Shown: positions 16,459-24,570, counted from the first letter of the stretch. The stretch is DNA of 47,676 nt from Robiginitomaculum sp036478975 (GCA_036478975.1 JAZGFA010000013.1:1-47676), one strand, 5' to 3'. The notes: a model not told the origin generated them from the letters alone. Numbers and translations: made by a program.

Positions 16459-17436
16459 CTAATATCCAAGTAAAGCTGCGCCCCATGTAAAGCCCCCGCC
16501 AAAGGCTTCGAGCATAATGAGCTGGCCGCGCTTTATACGTCCATCCTCAATAGCGGCCTTAAAGGCAAGTGGCACGGAGGCAGCGGACGTATTGGCGTGG
16601 TCGGCTACGGTGGACACGACGCAGTCCGGACTAATGCCAAGCTTTTTCGCCACCCCGTTTAAAATGCGCTGATTGGCTTGGTGGGGGACAAACCAGTCAA
16701 TTTGCGCGATTGTCACCCCCGCATCCTCCGCGCAGGTCTCTATCGCCTTGACAATATCGGTCACGGCGCGGCGAAACACTTGATTGCCTTGCATTTTAAG
16801 ATGGCCCACGGTTTGGGTGCGCGAGGGGCCGCCGTCAACATAGAGCATGTCGCGGTAGCTGCCATCACTGCGGATAAAACTTTGCACGACGCCGCGGCCC
16901 TTACTGTCATCATCGGTGTTTGCCGCCGATAGCACCATAGCCCCTGCCCCGTCGCCAAACAGCACGCAGGTCGTGCGATCTTCCCAGTCTAAAATGCGCG
17001 AAAATGTCTCCGCTCCGATAAGCAGGGCGTGTTTGGCTTGGCCCGCCTTTATCATGGCGTCAACAATGGTCACGCCGTAAATAAAGCCGCTACACACGGC
17101 CTGCACATCAAAGGCGGCCCCGTGGTGAATGCCGAGGTTTTCTTGCACAATAGTCGCCGTAGCCGGAAAGGTAAAATCCGGCGTAGCCGTAGCCACAACG
17201 ATTAAATCAATATCATCCGGGGTCAGCCCCGCATGGGCCAGCGCGTCGCGGGCGGCGTGGGTTGCCAAATCAGAAGTGTATTCTCCGTCCGCCGCAATAT
17301 GGCGCTTGGATATGCCCGTGCGCGCGACAATCCACTCATCGGAAGTATTTACGCGCTGCGCCAGTTCATCATTGGTCAGAACGGCTTTGGGCAAATAGCT
17401 CCCAACGCCGGAGATGACGGTTTTAAGGGTGCTCAC
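16459..17436 (-). CDS. fabH: 3-oxoacyl-ACP synthase III
   Basis: Condensing enzyme that starts fatty acid synthesis from acetyl-CoA and malonyl-ACP. 325 residues, normal length. The catalytic triad is visible: Cys in FDVQAVCSGFIYG (about 113), His in DWFVPHQANQRI, and Asn in DHANTSAASVPLAF. I prefer a GTG start at 17436 (VSTLKTVISGVGSYLP), with RBS GAGG ten bases before, because the longer reading from 17484 would overlap plsX and adds no conserved sequence. It lies 4 bases after plsX, in the plsX-fabH unit. Confidence 0.95.
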   Translation of the reverse strand: MSTLKTVISGVGSYLPKAVLTNDELAQRVNTSDEWIVARTGISKRHIAADGEYTSDLATHAARDALAHAGLTPDDIDLIVVATATPDFTFPATATIVQENLGIHHGAAFDVQAVCSGFIYGVTIVDAMIKAGQAKHALLIGAETFSRILDWEDRTTCVLFGDGAGAMVLSAANTDDDSKGRGVVQSFIRSDGSYRDMLYVDGGPSRTQTVGHLKMQGNQVFRRAVTDIVKAIETCAEDAGVTIAQIDWFVPHQANQRILNGVAKKLGISPDCVVSTVADHANTSAASVPLAFKAAIEDGRIKRGQLIMLEAFGGGFTWGAALLGY

Positions 17437-17440
17437 AATA

Positions 17441-18502
17441 TTAAACCTCGGATGTGGTGGTTTCAATCTCAAGCTCGGCGTCATGAAGACGCGCTAATGT
17501 GCTCTCGATTTCGGCATTAAAGTCACTCTCGGCAAGGCTCATAGCGACGTTAAGGGCGTTAGCAAAGCCGATTTTATCCGTGCCGCCATGGCTTTTAACC
17601 ACGACGCCATTGAGGCCCAAAAATGCGCCGCCATTAAAATTACGCGGATCAATGCGCGCCTTAAGCCGCTTAAACGCTAGCGCATTGATGATTTTCGCCA
17701 GCTTGCCTAAAATATTATCGTCGAGCGCTTCTTTGACAAAACCGCCAATCAACCGCCCCGTGCCCTCGGCGGTTTTCAGCGCGATATTGCCGGTAAAGCC
17801 ATCAGTGACGACCACATCGACCGCGCCTTTGGAAATATCATTGCCTTCAACATTGCCAATATAATTGAGGCCAAAGTCTAGCTCTTGGAAGCGTTTATGG
17901 GCGTTTTTATAAATCGCCGTGCCTTTTCCGTCTTCACTGCCGACATTAAGCAGGCCAACCGCCGGCGCTTGTTTGCCGGAAATCGCGCGGCAATAGGCCT
18001 CCCCGAGTACGGCAAATTCCGTCAACTGCACTTCGTCGCATTCAAGGTTAGCCCCCACGTCAAGCACAACGCATTTTCCCGTCGCGCTTGGCCAAATGCT
18101 CGCGATAGCCGGGCGTTGAACCCCCGCTTTCATCCGTAATTGCAATTTCGACATCGCCATGAGCGCGCCCGTATTGCCCGCCGATATGGCGACGCGGGCC
18201 TCGCCGGCCTTCACGCTGGCAATGGTATTCCACATGCTCGTGCCCTTGCCCCGGCGCAAGGCTTGGCTGGGCTTGGCGTCCATTTCAACGGCGGTGTCCG
18301 TGTGGAGAATTTCACTACGCTGCGCAGTCTTGGGTGCTTTTTTCAAAAGCGCCGTAATTGCCGCCTCATCCCCGTGCAAAAGAAAACGCGCCCGCCGGCT
18401 CTGGCCAATGTGTTTGAGAAAATACTCGCAACCCTTAATGACAATATCAGGGGCGTCGTCGCCGCCCATTACGTCAATTGATATAATTATGCCGTCCAGC
18501 AT
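17441..18502 (-). CDS. plsX: Phosphate acyltransferase PlsX
   Basis: Makes acyl-phosphate from acyl-ACP for phospholipid synthesis. 353 residues. Family motifs are IISIDVMGGDDAPDIVIKG at the start, GNTGALMAMSKLQLR near residue 105, LDVGANLECDEVQL, and VTDGFTGNIALKTAEG. The ATG at 18502 has RBS GGAG; the longer ORF (to 18625) runs into the upstream gene with unrelated sequence. The usual DUF177 (YceD) and rpmF genes are not present before it. Confidence 0.95.
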   Translation of the reverse strand: MLDGIIISIDVMGGDDAPDIVIKGCEYFLKHIGQSRRARFLLHGDEAAITALLKKAPKTAQRSEILHTDTAVEMDAKPSQALRRGKGTSMWNTIASVKAGEARVAISAGNTGALMAMSKLQLRMKAGVQRPAIASIWPSATGKCVVLDVGANLECDEVQLTEFAVLGEAYCRAISGKQAPAVGLLNVGSEDGKGTAIYKNAHKRFQELDFGLNYIGNVEGNDISKGAVDVVVTDGFTGNIALKTAEGTGRLIGGFVKEALDDNILGKLAKIINALAFKRLKARIDPRNFNGGAFLGLNGVVVKSHGGTDKIGFANALNVAMSLAESDFNAEIESTLARLHDAELEIETTTSEV

Positions 18503-18569
18503 GTAAATCTCCGCGATTCTCTTGGCCCTGCATAGCCCATAAGAGCCGCAAAGCCTAGGCGCAACTGGC

Positions 18570-19097
18570 CTAAGCTTTTGAAAGTGGCGGGAATTTAATC
18601 TTCCCAGCGCGCAGCTGTTTCTCATTCATAGCGTCGATGAGCAGGTCAGCGCGGCCCATATAATCGGCCATTACCGCCGCCCCCTTTGAGCTACCTGCAT
18701 CGGCTAGTAAGGTTTGCGACATAAGCGCCTGTAAATCATCCCCGCTTTCAAGGGCGGCCATATAGACCTTAGCCCGCGCATAAAACAGGGCTAGCATCGG
18801 CTTTATACGGCGTTTTATCCCCGTATCGGATAAACCTTCCTCGCGCATGGCGATATTGAAATCTTCGACCATCACGTCATAGAGCGCTTGGCTAAGCTGC
18901 TCCCCCGCCGCGCCGAATTTACGGGCCGCTTTCATGATAAAGGTCAGATGCAAGGTCAGTAGGTCAACCCGCCCGTCATAGCTATCGGCCACGCCAATGG
19001 AGCGGTAAAACTCTGGCAGGCGCGACTGGCTTAGGCACGCGGAATAGAGATTTGCCGCCGAAACATCCTCGGCCCTGCGTTTAAAAAGTCCCAGCAT
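18570..19097 (-). CDS. Ubiquinol-cytochrome c chaperone (CBP3-like)
   Basis: 175-residue homologue of the mitochondrial CBP3/UQCC1 chaperone, needed for assembly of cytochrome b of complex III. Recognised by the helical core ADSYDGRVDLLTLHLTFIMKAARKFG, then SQALYDVMVEDFNIAMREEGLSDTGIKRRIKPM. Diverges from bamE, the standard alphaproteobacterial arrangement. Gap of 67 bases to plsX. Confidence 0.92.
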   Translation of the reverse strand: MLGLFKRRAEDVSAANLYSACLSQSRLPEFYRSIGVADSYDGRVDLLTLHLTFIMKAARKFGAAGEQLSQALYDVMVEDFNIAMREEGLSDTGIKRRIKPMLALFYARAKVYMAALESGDDLQALMSQTLLADAGSSKGAAVMADYMGRADLLIDAMNEKQLRAGKIKFPPLSKA

Positions 19098-19244
19098 AGT
19101 GCCTCTTATCTTCTTAGATTAGTCATCTCACTGTAGCTTTGCTGCCACAGATTATGAAATTGTGTTAAATGTCTGGCCTTCGCCCTTGCAAGCGCGCCCG
19201 TCCTTAGGTAGGTCATAGCAACCTTACGTCATATAGGAAGCGTT

Positions 19245-19751
19245 ATGAGTCGCGTCGTGCTAAAAACCATTGCAATTGCTAGTCTTTTTGCCAGTTTCGG
19301 CCTAACCGCCTGTAATCCAACCCTGCGTACCCATGGCTATGTCGCCACGGAAAATGACAAGCCCCAAGAAATAGAGCCCGGCGCGGACACCAAAGCCACC
19401 GTGCTTGCCCGCCTTGGTAACCCGTCTACGACCGGCACATTTGAGCAGGACACATGGTATTACATGACCAGCGTGCGCCAACGCCTCGCCTATCTACGCC
19501 CTATCACCGAAGAGCGCCAAATCACCGCCGTTGTCTTTAATGATGACGGGCAAGTGCAAGCGGTCGCCGAATATGGCCTAGAAGATGGACGCATTGTTGA
19601 TTTCGTTGGCCGCGAAACCCCAACACGCGGACGCCAAGTCTCCGTATTAGAGCAGATTTTCGGCACAATTGGCCGCCTGCCAACCGACCAGCTAACACGC
19701 GGTCAAAACGACATACCCGGGGGGGGCGGAAGCGGAAGCGGTCGGCGTTAA
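19245..19751 (+). CDS. bamE: Outer-membrane assembly lipoprotein BamE
   Basis: 168-residue SmpA/OmlA lipoprotein of the BAM complex, which inserts beta-barrel proteins in the outer membrane. Lipobox LTAC at residues 20-23. The BamE fold is visible in the ADTKATVLARLGNPSTTGTF segment and the strands DTWYYMTSV and AVVFNDDGQVQAVAEYGLEDG. A longer, Gly/Ser-rich C-terminal tail (GGGGSGSGRR) follows. Strong terminator just downstream. Confidence 0.95.
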   Translation: MSRVVLKTIAIASLFASFGLTACNPTLRTHGYVATENDKPQEIEPGADTKATVLARLGNPSTTGTFEQDTWYYMTSVRQRLAYLRPITEERQITAVVFNDDGQVQAVAEYGLEDGRIVDFVGRETPTRGRQVSVLEQIFGTIGRLPTDQLTRGQNDIPGGGGSGSGRR

Positions 19752-19775
19752 TTACGCCCCCTTCCCCTTTCGCAA

Positions 19776-19816
19776 AAGCCTCGTTTCTTGATTTGCTCGA
19801 AACGGGGCTTTTTTTT
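19776..19816 (+). terminator. Rho-independent terminator after bamE
   Basis: Stem AAGCCTCGTTTC / GAAACGGGGCTT with one G-T pair, an 11-nt loop, and a run of eight T residues; 24 bases after the bamE stop. Confidence 0.9.
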
Positions 19817-19824
19817 ATTCTTAT

Positions 19825-19902
19825 GGAGCTGAGTACATGCCAAGCGTTTCAAGAGAAACGCTCTTATGGTACTTATTGAAGCGAAACTGCGTTTCACTGT
19901 TA
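19825..19902 (+). repeat. Two-hairpin dispersed repeat, copy B
   Basis: Begins GGAGCTGAGTACATGCC. Hairpin 1 is at 19843-19862 (AGCGTTTC, loop AAGA, perfect). Hairpin 2 is at 19880-19898 (AGCGAAAC / GTTTCACT, loop TGC) with one mismatch. The hairpins are 17 bases apart. It follows the bamE terminator directly and is the most decayed of the three copies. Confidence 0.75.
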
Positions 19903-19909
19903 CAAAAAA

Positions 19910-19931
19910 CCCCGCACAATGGCGGGGCTTT
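19910..19931 (+). terminator. GC-rich hairpin between repeat copies
   Basis: Stem CCCCGC / GCGGGG with loop ACAATG, preceded by AAAAAA and followed by CTTT. It could terminate in either direction, including trigger-factor transcription from the other strand. It resembles the terminator before copy B (both end in GGGGCTT), so it may be part of the repeated unit. Confidence 0.55.
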
Positions 19932-19942
19932 CCTATTTTTAT

Positions 19943-20020
19943 AGAGCTGACACGTGCCAGCGTTTCAAGAGAAACGCTCTTACGGCATGTGTTGCAGTGA
20001 AAGCAAAGCTTTCACTGTGC
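19943..20020 (+). repeat. Two-hairpin dispersed repeat, copy C
   Basis: Starts AGAGCTGACACGTGCC. Hairpin 1 is at 19959-19978 (AGCGTTTC, loop AAGA, perfect). Hairpin 2 is at 19995-20017 (CAGTGAAAGC, loop AAA, perfect 10 bp). The hairpins are 16 bases apart. An outer helix ACACGTGCC / GGCATGTGT, with one G-T pair, can enclose hairpin 1. It ends just before the trigger-factor stop. Confidence 0.75.
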
Positions 20021-21361
20021 TTAAATCATGTCGTCTTCTTTAAACAGCTCGTCTTTACCGACTTCTTTGTCAGTAACCTTAGCCGCTTCGATGATGAGGT
20101 CGATGACCTTTTCTTCAAAGATTGGCGCGCGTAGGCCCGCAAGCTGTTCTGGGTTCTTTTGATAGAACTCAACCACTTGCTGTTCTTGGCCGGGATAGCG
20201 GCGCGCTTCGGCAATCATGGCTTGCTGAAGTTCTTCATTGGTAATTTCCACCTTGGCCTTAGCGCCCATTTCGGCGAGGACAAGACCGAGACGCACGCGG
20301 CGTTCGGCGATTTTGCGGTAATCTTTTTCAAGCGCCTTATCAGTTTTCTTCGCGTCTTCCGCGTCGAGCTGACCGGCTTCTTTTTCCTTCTGAACCTGCC
20401 CCCAAATCGCGTCAAACTCGGCTTTCACCATGTTTGGCGGAAGGTCAAAATCGTGTTTTTTGTCAAGCTGATCAAGGATAGCCCGCTTAAGCTTCATGCG
20501 AGACTGCTGGGCAATTTCGCCTTCGGCTTGGCTTGTAATAGCGTTTTTCAGCGCGGCCAAATCCGGCAGGCCGAATTTTGCGGCAAAGGCGTCGTCTATT
20601 ACGGCGTCCGTTTCGCCCTGAACTTCTAAAACCTCAGTTTCAAACACGGCTTCTTTGCCGGCGAGGTCTTTAGCTTGGTACTCGGCAGGGAAAGTCACGG
20701 TGACGTCTTTTTTGTCGCCGGCCTTTACGCCAATAAGCTGGTCTTCAAAACCCGGGATAAAGCTATCGGAGCCGAGGACAAGCTGATGGCCGTCCATTGC
20801 GCCGCCGTCAAAAGCTTCACCGGCTACGCGGCCAATAAAGTTGATGAGAACCGCATCACCTTTTTTCGCCTTAGCGGTCTTAGCTTTTTTCTTATAACTC
20901 TTTTGGCCTTCGCCAAGGGTCGCCATGCGCTCATCAATGTCTTTTTCGTCAGCCTTCATGGTCAGGCGCGTAAGCTTAAGCTTAGACGGGTCGGCCGGCT
21001 CAAATTCTGGGATAAGCTCAACGGAGAGCTTATAGTTTAAATCCGCGTCGCCCGTGGCAAGTTTTTCGCCGTCGGACAGCAATTCAATGCTTGGCTGAAC
21101 CGCCGCGCGCAAGGATTTGTCAGCGATGAGCTTTTGGCTCGTCTGCGTGACCGTTTCTTGGATAACGTCGCCCATAATGGACTTGCCAAACATTTTACGA
21201 ATGTGAGAAGCGGGCACTTTGCCGGGGCGAAAACCCTTAAGCGTTACTTCGCCTTTCATCTCTTCGATTTTAGCCGTTAATTTGCCGGCCATATCTTTAG
21301 CGGTGACAGTCACCTCGTAAACATGGCTTAAGCCCTTGATTTCAATATCTTTTATTTGCAT
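20021..21361 (-). CDS. tig: Trigger factor
   Basis: Ribosome-bound chaperone and peptidyl-prolyl isomerase, 446 residues from the ATG at 21361 (MQIKDIEIKG). The ribosome-binding loop signature GFRPGKVP is near residue 45. The FKBP-type isomerase domain (about 155-240) includes GDAVLINFIGRVAGEAFDGG and the VTFPAEYQAKDLAGKEAVFE strand. The helical C-terminal arms are Lys/Glu rich. Two more in-frame ATGs lie 12 and 18 bases upstream; no clear RBS decides between them. In this window it is not followed by clpP. Confidence 0.94.
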   Translation of the reverse strand: MQIKDIEIKGLSHVYEVTVTAKDMAGKLTAKIEEMKGEVTLKGFRPGKVPASHIRKMFGKSIMGDVIQETVTQTSQKLIADKSLRAAVQPSIELLSDGEKLATGDADLNYKLSVELIPEFEPADPSKLKLTRLTMKADEKDIDERMATLGEGQKSYKKKAKTAKAKKGDAVLINFIGRVAGEAFDGGAMDGHQLVLGSDSFIPGFEDQLIGVKAGDKKDVTVTFPAEYQAKDLAGKEAVFETEVLEVQGETDAVIDDAFAAKFGLPDLAALKNAITSQAEGEIAQQSRMKLKRAILDQLDKKHDFDLPPNMVKAEFDAIWGQVQKEKEAGQLDAEDAKKTDKALEKDYRKIAERRVRLGLVLAEMGAKAKVEITNEELQQAMIAEARRYPGQEQQVVEFYQKNPEQLAGLRAPIFEEKVIDLIIEAAKVTDKEVGKDELFKEDDMI

Positions 21362-21568
21362 TGTTGCATCCATTGTCAAAGCGCTCGAAAGGCCTGTAAG
21401 TCACAGGTGAATCACGGCTAGAGCGCAGGTCAGAATCCGTAAGTGCCGCCTTATGTCAGACAATAGGCGCGGACGCAATACAGCTTATGCTATAAGCGGT
21501 TTTTTTACGCGATTAAGACGCGGCGGGCGGCCCAGATAAGACGCCTTTGGTCATATTTCGGCGATTAT

Positions 21569-21592
21569 CCGCAAATTTAAGTAAACTTGCGG
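21569..21592. promoter_or_regulatory. Inverted repeat upstream of the formaldehyde dehydrogenase
   Basis: Near-perfect 10-bp inverted repeat (CCGCAAATTT with AAACTTGCGG, one mismatch, 4-nt centre), about 60 bases before the dehydrogenase start. It is a candidate operator; the regulator is unknown. No FrmR gene lies nearby. It is followed by neither T run nor gene end, so it is not a terminator. Confidence 0.4.
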
Positions 21593-21649
21593 TTACATGG
21601 CTTTGAAATTTACGCTAGAAACCTCTCAAGTTTAACTAGGAGAATCCCC

Positions 21650-22759
21650 ATGAAATCACGCGCCGCTGTAGCCTTTGAAGTCGGAGCCCCCCTCGAAGTC
21701 GTCGAAGTTGACGTAGAGGGGCCACAAGCCGGCGAAGTGCTTGTCGAAATTAAAGCGACAGGCATTTGCCACACGGACGCGTTCACCCTGTCCGGCGATG
21801 ATCCTGAAGGCGCGTTTCCGGCTATCCTAGGCCATGAGGGCGCGGGCATTGTGCGTGAAGTCGGCGCGGGGGTTACATCCCTAAAGCCCGGCGATCACGT
21901 TATCCCGCTCTACACCGCAGAGTGCCGCGAATGTGATTATTGCCTGCACCCAAAAACCAATCTGTGCCAAAGCGTACGCGCAACCCAGGGCCAAGGCCTT
22001 ATGCCCAATGGCACGTCGCGCTTTAGCTATAAAGGCAAGCCTATCCTGCATTATATGGGCTGCTCTACCTTCTCTAATTTCACCGTATTGCCGGAAGTAT
22101 CCCTCGCGAAAATCCGCAAAGACGCGCCATTTGATAAAGCCTGCTATATTGGCTGCGGCGTCACGACGGGCGTTGGCGCGGTTATCTATACGGCCAAGGT
22201 CGAAGCCAATACGCGCTGCGTCGTGTTCGGCCTCGGCGGCATTGGCCTTAACGTCATTCAAGGCCTGAAAATGGTTGGCTGTAAGCAAATCGTCGGCGTT
22301 GACCTTAACCCCGCCCGCGAAGCCATGGCGCGTAAATTCGGCATGACCGATTTCGTCAACCCGAAAGACATTAAGGGCGACCTCACCGGCCATATCGTCG
22401 AAATCACCGGCGGCGGCGCGGATTACACATTTGAATGTATCGGCAATGTCGACGTCATGCGCGTGGCGCTAGAGTCCTGCCATAAGGGCTGGGGCGAGAG
22501 CATTATCGTCGGCGTCGCCGGAGCCGGCAAAGAAATCTCCACCCGCCCCTTCCAGCTCGTCACAGGCCGTAGCTGGCGCGGCACAGCGTTCGGCGGCGCG
22601 CGCGGCCGCACGGACGTTCCCTCTATCGTCGACATGTACATGGATGGTCGCATCCAAATCGACCCTCTTATAACCCACAAAATGGGCATTGAAGACATCA
22701 ACAAAGCCTTCGATTTAATGCATGCGGGCGAGAGTATAAGGTCAGTTGTGGAGTTTTAG
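21650..22759 (+). CDS. frmA: S-(hydroxymethyl)glutathione dehydrogenase (class III alcohol dehydrogenase)
   Basis: Zinc-dependent enzyme that oxidises the glutathione adduct of formaldehyde to S-formylglutathione using NAD+. 369 residues, typical. Catalytic zinc ligands are in the motifs ICHTD (Cys about residue 39) and GHEGAG. The structural zinc site is the four-cysteine run in AECRECDYCLHPKTNLC near residue 90. The nucleotide-binding fold has GLGGIGLN near residue 190. The start at 21650 has RBS AGGAG. Followed immediately by a small gene and the hydrolase that takes the next step. Confidence 0.96.
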   Translation: MKSRAAVAFEVGAPLEVVEVDVEGPQAGEVLVEIKATGICHTDAFTLSGDDPEGAFPAILGHEGAGIVREVGAGVTSLKPGDHVIPLYTAECRECDYCLHPKTNLCQSVRATQGQGLMPNGTSRFSYKGKPILHYMGCSTFSNFTVLPEVSLAKIRKDAPFDKACYIGCGVTTGVGAVIYTAKVEANTRCVVFGLGGIGLNVIQGLKMVGCKQIVGVDLNPAREAMARKFGMTDFVNPKDIKGDLTGHIVEITGGGADYTFECIGNVDVMRVALESCHKGWGESIIVGVAGAGKEISTRPFQLVTGRSWRGTAFGGARGRTDVPSIVDMYMDGRIQIDPLITHKMGIEDINKAFDLMHAGESIRSVVEF

Positions 22760-22761
22760 GG

Positions 22762-23007
22762 ATGCTTTGCAATATTATTGACGCATGGGATAACCCCTAT
22801 AAATGGGCAAAGCTCAACGCAGTTATTGAGAACACATCCCACGACAACGGCATTGAGGCATCTGACCATAGCGAAGCACCGGATTGCGGCGGCATTGTAT
22901 TTGAATGCAGGTATAACATTTCTCTCAACGAAGCAATTATCTGGGCAGAGTCTCAAAAATTCCCAGTAACACTATTTTTATATGATGAAGGAATCGGCGT
23001 AGGATGA
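22762..23007 (+). CDS. Small unknown protein between the two formaldehyde genes
   Basis: 81 residues, no recognised family. It starts 2 bases after the dehydrogenase stop and overlaps the hydrolase start by 4 bases (ATGA), so its position fits a real operon gene. It is rich in Asn, Glu, Ile and Cys, with a segment SLNEAIIWAESQKFPVTLFLYDEGIG that could form helix-strand. No membrane segment or signal peptide. Its base composition is noticeably more A/T-rich than its neighbours, and it looks like a recent insertion between two genes that are often adjacent. It may be a spacer ORF that is not expressed. Confidence 0.5.
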   Translation: MLCNIIDAWDNPYKWAKLNAVIENTSHDNGIEASDHSEAPDCGGIVFECRYNISLNEAIIWAESQKFPVTLFLYDEGIGVG

Positions 23008-23840
23008 CCAAACAAATCAGTGAAAATAAGATGTATGGCGGGACGCAATATGTGTTTGAGCATGAATCTGAGGCTAATGGGTGTGCTATGCGGGTGGGGG
23101 TGTTTATGCCGCCGCAGGCTAAGGCGGGGGCCAAGCTCCCAGCCCTGATTTATTTGTCCGGGCTTACCTGCACGGAGCAAAATTTTGTCACGAAGGGCTA
23201 CGCCCAAAAACTGGCGGCGGAGCTGGGCGTGATTATTGTTGCGCCGGACACAAGCCCGCGCGGCGATGATGTGCCCGACACGGAAGATCAATATGATTTT
23301 GGTAAGGGGGCGGGGTTTTACCTCGACGCGACGCAAAAGCCTTGGGCGAAGAATTTCAACATGGAAACCTATATCACGCGCGAACTAACCGAATGGATGA
23401 AGGCTGACCCATGCCTTGACCCAGAGCGCATCGGCATTTTCGGCCATAGCATGGGCGGGCACGGCGCCTTGACCCTGCATCTTAAAAATCCAGAGCTATT
23501 TAAGACCTGCTCAGCCTTTGCGCCCATCGTTGCGCCTAGCCAGGTGCCGTGGGGCCAAAAGGCTCTGTCGGGCTATCTGGGCGATGATAAAGAGACATGG
23601 ATGGCCTATGACGCGACGGCTCTGGTGGAGCAATCGCCAAGCAAGGCGCATATCCTGATTGACCAAGGCACGGGCGATCAATTCCTCACCGAGCATTTAC
23701 GCCCGGAGCTTTTTAAGGCGGCCTGCATGGCGGCGGGGCAAAAACTGACCCTGCGTATGCAAGAGGGTTATGACCATAGCTATTATTTCATGGCCAGCTT
23801 TATGGAAGACCATATTCGCCATCACATGGACACATTATAA
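23004..23840 (+). CDS. fghA: S-formylglutathione hydrolase
   Basis: Serine hydrolase of the esterase D family that releases formate and glutathione. 278 residues, normal. The nucleophile is Ser148 in GHSMGGHGAL. The YLSGLTCTEQNFVTKG segment near residue 50 and the PDTSPRG motif are diagnostic. The catalytic His is in EGYDHSYYFMASF near the C-terminus. Coupled to the small gene upstream; completes formaldehyde detoxification started by the dehydrogenase. Confidence 0.95.
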   Translation: MTKQISENKMYGGTQYVFEHESEANGCAMRVGVFMPPQAKAGAKLPALIYLSGLTCTEQNFVTKGYAQKLAAELGVIIVAPDTSPRGDDVPDTEDQYDFGKGAGFYLDATQKPWAKNFNMETYITRELTEWMKADPCLDPERIGIFGHSMGGHGALTLHLKNPELFKTCSAFAPIVAPSQVPWGQKALSGYLGDDKETWMAYDATALVEQSPSKAHILIDQGTGDQFLTEHLRPELFKAACMAAGQKLTLRMQEGYDHSYYFMASFMEDHIRHHMDTL

Positions 23841-24081
23841 AATTTAGAAAAGTGGGCGGACATATCGTATTGGGAGCAGATGTGGGGCAACTTTCCGCAA
23901 TTCCGATATGTCCTATGCCCTAATACATTATCTCATGAGAGTAACGCGAAAGAGCAATTCCGCGCCCCCCATAGCAAATGGGCGGAATAGGTAAAGCCTA
24001 AAAACGCAGTTTTATACGCACTTTCTTGCATATGGTAAACGCGCAAGCAACTCAAAATAGAGTTTCATCCCCAAGCTTTCC
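23841..24081. other. Intergenic stretch with an inverted repeat
   Basis: No gene is supported here. It holds a perfect 10-bp inverted repeat GGACATATCG (23858-23867) and CGATATGTCC (23904-23913), 36 bases apart, and the palindrome TCTCATGAGA near 23932. The spacing is long for a terminator. It could be an operator pair or the edge of a small RNA; I cannot decide. Confidence 0.35.
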
Positions 24082-24110
24082 TTGACCCTTTCTTATTTAC
24101 GCGCTTTAAG
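24082..24110 (+). promoter_or_regulatory. Putative rnpB promoter
   Basis: TTGACC at 24082-24087 and TTTAAG at 24105-24110, spaced 17 bases. The transcription start would be about seven bases later, at the first paired base of RNase P RNA (24117). The -10 is weak. Confidence 0.5.
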
Positions 24111-24116
24111 CGCTTT

Positions 24117-24469
24117 GGATCAGGGGGCTGGGCGATCGCAGATGCTTGCATTTGAGGAAAGTCCGGGCTCCAGAAAAACAGGATGCCGGGTAATGCCCGG
24201 CCAGAGAAATCTGAGGGACAGTGCCACAGAAAGGAAACCGCCTTGCTTGCAAGGTAAGGATGAAAGGGTGCGGTAAGAGCGCACCGCGGCTTTGGCAACA
24301 CGGCCGGCAAGGTAAACCCCATCCGGAGCAAGACCAAATAGGGATAGCATTTGGGGCGTTTTTCCCCTGCTATCCGGGTAGGTCGCGTCAGGTTTATGGC
24401 AACATAAATCGCAGAGGAATGATCGTCACTCGCAAGAGGACAGAACCCGGCTTACAGGCCCCCTGATCC
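24117..24469 (+). ncRNA. rnpB: RNase P RNA (class A)
   Basis: Catalytic RNA that removes 5' leaders from pre-tRNA. The ends pair as helix P1: GGATCAGGGGGC (24117-24128) with GCCCCCTGATCC (24458-24469). Conserved regions are present: GAGGAAAGTCCGGGCTCC near the 5' end, GGTGCGGTAAGAGCGCACCG centrally, and AGAGGACAGAACCCGGCTTA near the 3' end. About 353 nt, consistent with alphaproteobacterial type A RNA. Confidence 0.95.
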
Positions 24470-24570
24470 CTACAGCCCCGCCCGAATGTGTCAGCAGGTT
24501 TATGGTGGCCATTGCTATTTTCAGGCAAATTTGCCATCACCTTATCTCACCCTTAATTTGAAGATTTTTC

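Noticed and set aside
19825..20020. Copies B and C as a CRISPR array, integron attC sites or IS ends
   Set aside because: Only two unequal units with internal hairpins, no uniform spacer, no integrase or transposase, and no target duplication seen.
21587..21649. Longer start for the formaldehyde dehydrogenase
   Set aside because: The extra 21 residues are not family-like, and the good RBS AGGAG lies before the ATG at 21650.
24065..24466. Several ORFs across the RNase P RNA gene
   Set aside because: The RNA's P1 ends and conserved regions are complete; the ORFs merely cross structured RNA sequence.
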